6,751 bases of DNA from an uncultured Flavobacteriales bacterium (lineage in GTDB: Bacteria; Bacteroidota; Bacteroidia; CAIKAF01): contig CALEWF010000004.1 in assembly GCA_937925455.1 (NCBI GenBank), forward strand, positions 1 to 6,751, given 5' to 3'. The notes under the pieces are model-generated. The model saw only the letters and a list, made by a program, of their open reading frames with translations, did no database searches and had not been told where the DNA came from. A program made the position numbers and the translations under genes. How positions within the stretch are numbered: the stretch's first letter is position 1; each line of letters opens with the position of its first letter. Shown here piece after piece: positions 5,860 to 6,751 of the stretch.

Positions 5860-6528
5860 CTGAAAGCACTGGTTCTATATACGTGGATTGAAAACCTCGA
5901 TATCCCGGTACAAAAACAATGGCTACAATCTTTACCGGAAAAACTTCGGGAAGAAATTTTTCAATACCGAAAAAATGATGACCGGCTGAGGCTCTTAGCA
6001 GGGAAATTATTACTTCTGAAATCAATACTCAAACTGGGGTTTAATCAAAAAATCATTGAACAATATGCCCCTGATGCCATGGGCAAACCCCAGCTTCCTG
6101 GATTTTTTCCGTTTAATATAACGCATTCAGGACATGTAATAGCCTGCGCTGTCATGCAAGGTGATGGATTGATTGGTATAGATTGTGAAAAAATACGCCC
6201 CATTGAAGTTATCAAATTTTCCAAACAGTTTTCTCCTACCGAAATGCAATGGATTCTTTCAGCCCCCAATCCACAAATTCGCTTTTTTGATGCCTGGACG
6301 ATGAAAGAAGCCGTAATGAAAGCCGATGGACGAGGCATGCGTATTCCACTTCATAGCATTCGCCTGCATCAAACCTATGCTACCATTGACGACCGCGAAG
6401 GGGTGTGGCATCTGTATAAAATTCCTACCCCGGTCTCACATCCATCACACATTTGCAGTCCAGTTGAGGTTCAAAATATTGAAACCATTAAAATAAACTC
6501 CACTGAATTATTTGATTCGATTAGCTAA
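5860..6528 (+). CDS. Sfp-type 4'-phosphopantetheinyl transferase
   Basis: The enzyme moves the phosphopantetheine arm from CoA to a serine on acyl or peptidyl carrier proteins, turning apo-synthases into active ones. The 222-residue frame shows the N-terminal half with LPEKLREEIFQYRKNDDRLRLLAGKLLL (26-53, matching the family's RY...D..R.L.G.LLL pattern), GKPQLP (75-80), FNITHSG (85-91), the Mg-binding GIDCE (106-110, Asp108 and Glu110) and the C-terminal WTMKEAVMKADGRG (146-159, Lys149, Glu150, Lys154). All catalytic landmarks are present. The start is unclear: no ATG, GTG or TTG lies between an upstream in-frame stop and the conserved N-terminus. I propose CTG at 5860, which gives the sensible N-terminus (M)KALVLYTWIENL. 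The first ATG, at 6079, would delete the first 73 residues including conserved sequence and is rejected. It begins 1 nt after the thioesterase stop, so translation is probably coupled. Confidence 0.85.
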   Translation: MKALVLYTWIENLDIPVQKQWLQSLPEKLREEIFQYRKNDDRLRLLAGKLLLLKSILKLGFNQKIIEQYAPDAMGKPQLPGFFPFNITHSGHVIACAVMQGDGLIGIDCEKIRPIEVIKFSKQFSPTEMQWILSAPNPQIRFFDAWTMKEAVMKADGRGMRIPLHSIRLHQTYATIDDREGVWHLYKIPTPVSHPSHICSPVEVQNIETIKINSTELFDSIS

Positions 6529-6570
6529 TAATTCATATCCAGCTCATAAATTTTATTATAGGACAACTGC

Positions 6571-6751
6571 GTGTTTCTCCGCCCTGTGGGGAGGGGGGCG
6601 GATTCAGCCGCTGCTCCAATATTCCTACCGCCTTTGCGTGGGCTACAGCCCGAAGCAATCTGTATGCTTCATAGCGAGGGCTTTGCACAAGTACGTAGCA
6701 ATCTCAATCAACCACTGCACATGCCTTTTCGTTCTGCTCGCAATGACGCCC
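6571..6751. repeat. GC-rich intergenic repeat-like region with inverted repeats, cut by window edge
   Basis: This stretch is visibly richer in G+C than the rest of the window. It holds several short inverted repeats: CCGCCC/GGGCGG (6579-6584, 6596-6601), TTGC..GGGCT/AGCCC..GCAA (6634-6658) and GAAGCA/TGCTTC (6652-6657, 6665-6670). GCAATCT occurs twice. The window ends in CTCGCAATGACG, which from general experience is a common end motif of dispersed intergenic repeats in many bacteria, including Bacteroidetes. The first hairpin is not followed by a T run, so I do not call it a terminator. The 42 nt between the PPTase stop and this region show nothing recognisable. Confidence 0.5.

Noticed and set aside
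6045..6338. Minus-strand frame of 97 codons opposite the PPTase
   Set aside because: It is the antisense shadow of a gene with all PPTase motifs on the plus strand.
6571..6751. Open frame of 60 codons from GTG 6571 to the window edge on the plus strand
   Set aside because: The frame is open mainly because the block is GC-rich and repeat-like; the translation shows no domain and no promoter or coding context supports it.
1..6751. CRISPR array, IS element or integron site
   Set aside because: No regularly spaced repeats, transposase or integrase coding sequence was found by reading both strands.

Overview
The window looks like chromosome from an AT-rich member of the Bacteroidetes (Bacteroidota). 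Three things support this. There is a secreted multidomain protein with a C-terminal type IX secretion (T9SS) sorting domain. Putative promoters carry the TAnnTTTG -7 element. Genes start without clear Shine-Dalgarno sequences. The organism cannot be named from the sequence alone.

Layout. Positions 1-679 (minus) are the N-terminal 226 codons of a membrane-anchored protein that resembles the AsmA-like class; its 3' end lies outside the window. Positions 680-793 are intergenic and hold its probable promoter. Positions 794-1060 (minus) are a GIY-YIG nuclease gene interrupted by two in-frame TAA codons. It lies just downstream of an initiator tRNA gene (1107-1179, minus, CAU anticodon), with an intrinsic terminator between them. 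The tail of the nuclease gene repeats 13 nt of the tRNA anticodon arm, so this segment looks like a decayed tRNA-associated mobile gene.

From 1232 everything reads rightward. era (GTPase for 16S rRNA and 30S assembly) is followed after 6 nt by a 373-residue exported membrane protein of unknown function. Two nt after that comes a 616-codon locus for a secreted PKD/Ig-like adhesin-type protein with a T9SS signal. That locus is broken by two frameshifts, each at a homopolymer, that cancel each other, so its first and last parts share one frame. A separate promoter then precedes a type II thioesterase (5163-5858). An Sfp-type phosphopantetheinyl transferase (5860-6528) begins 1 nt after the thioesterase stop. 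This pair is the usual helper set for carrier-protein (NRPS/PKS/fatty-acid-like) assembly lines, but no synthase gene is in view.

The right end (about 6570-6751) is GC-rich, full of short inverted repeats, and ends in a motif typical of dispersed intergenic repeats. I see no convincing gene there.

The two observations most worth following are the tRNA-fMet/GIY-YIG arrangement and the paired compensating frameshifts in the T9SS cargo gene. Neither proves a new system.
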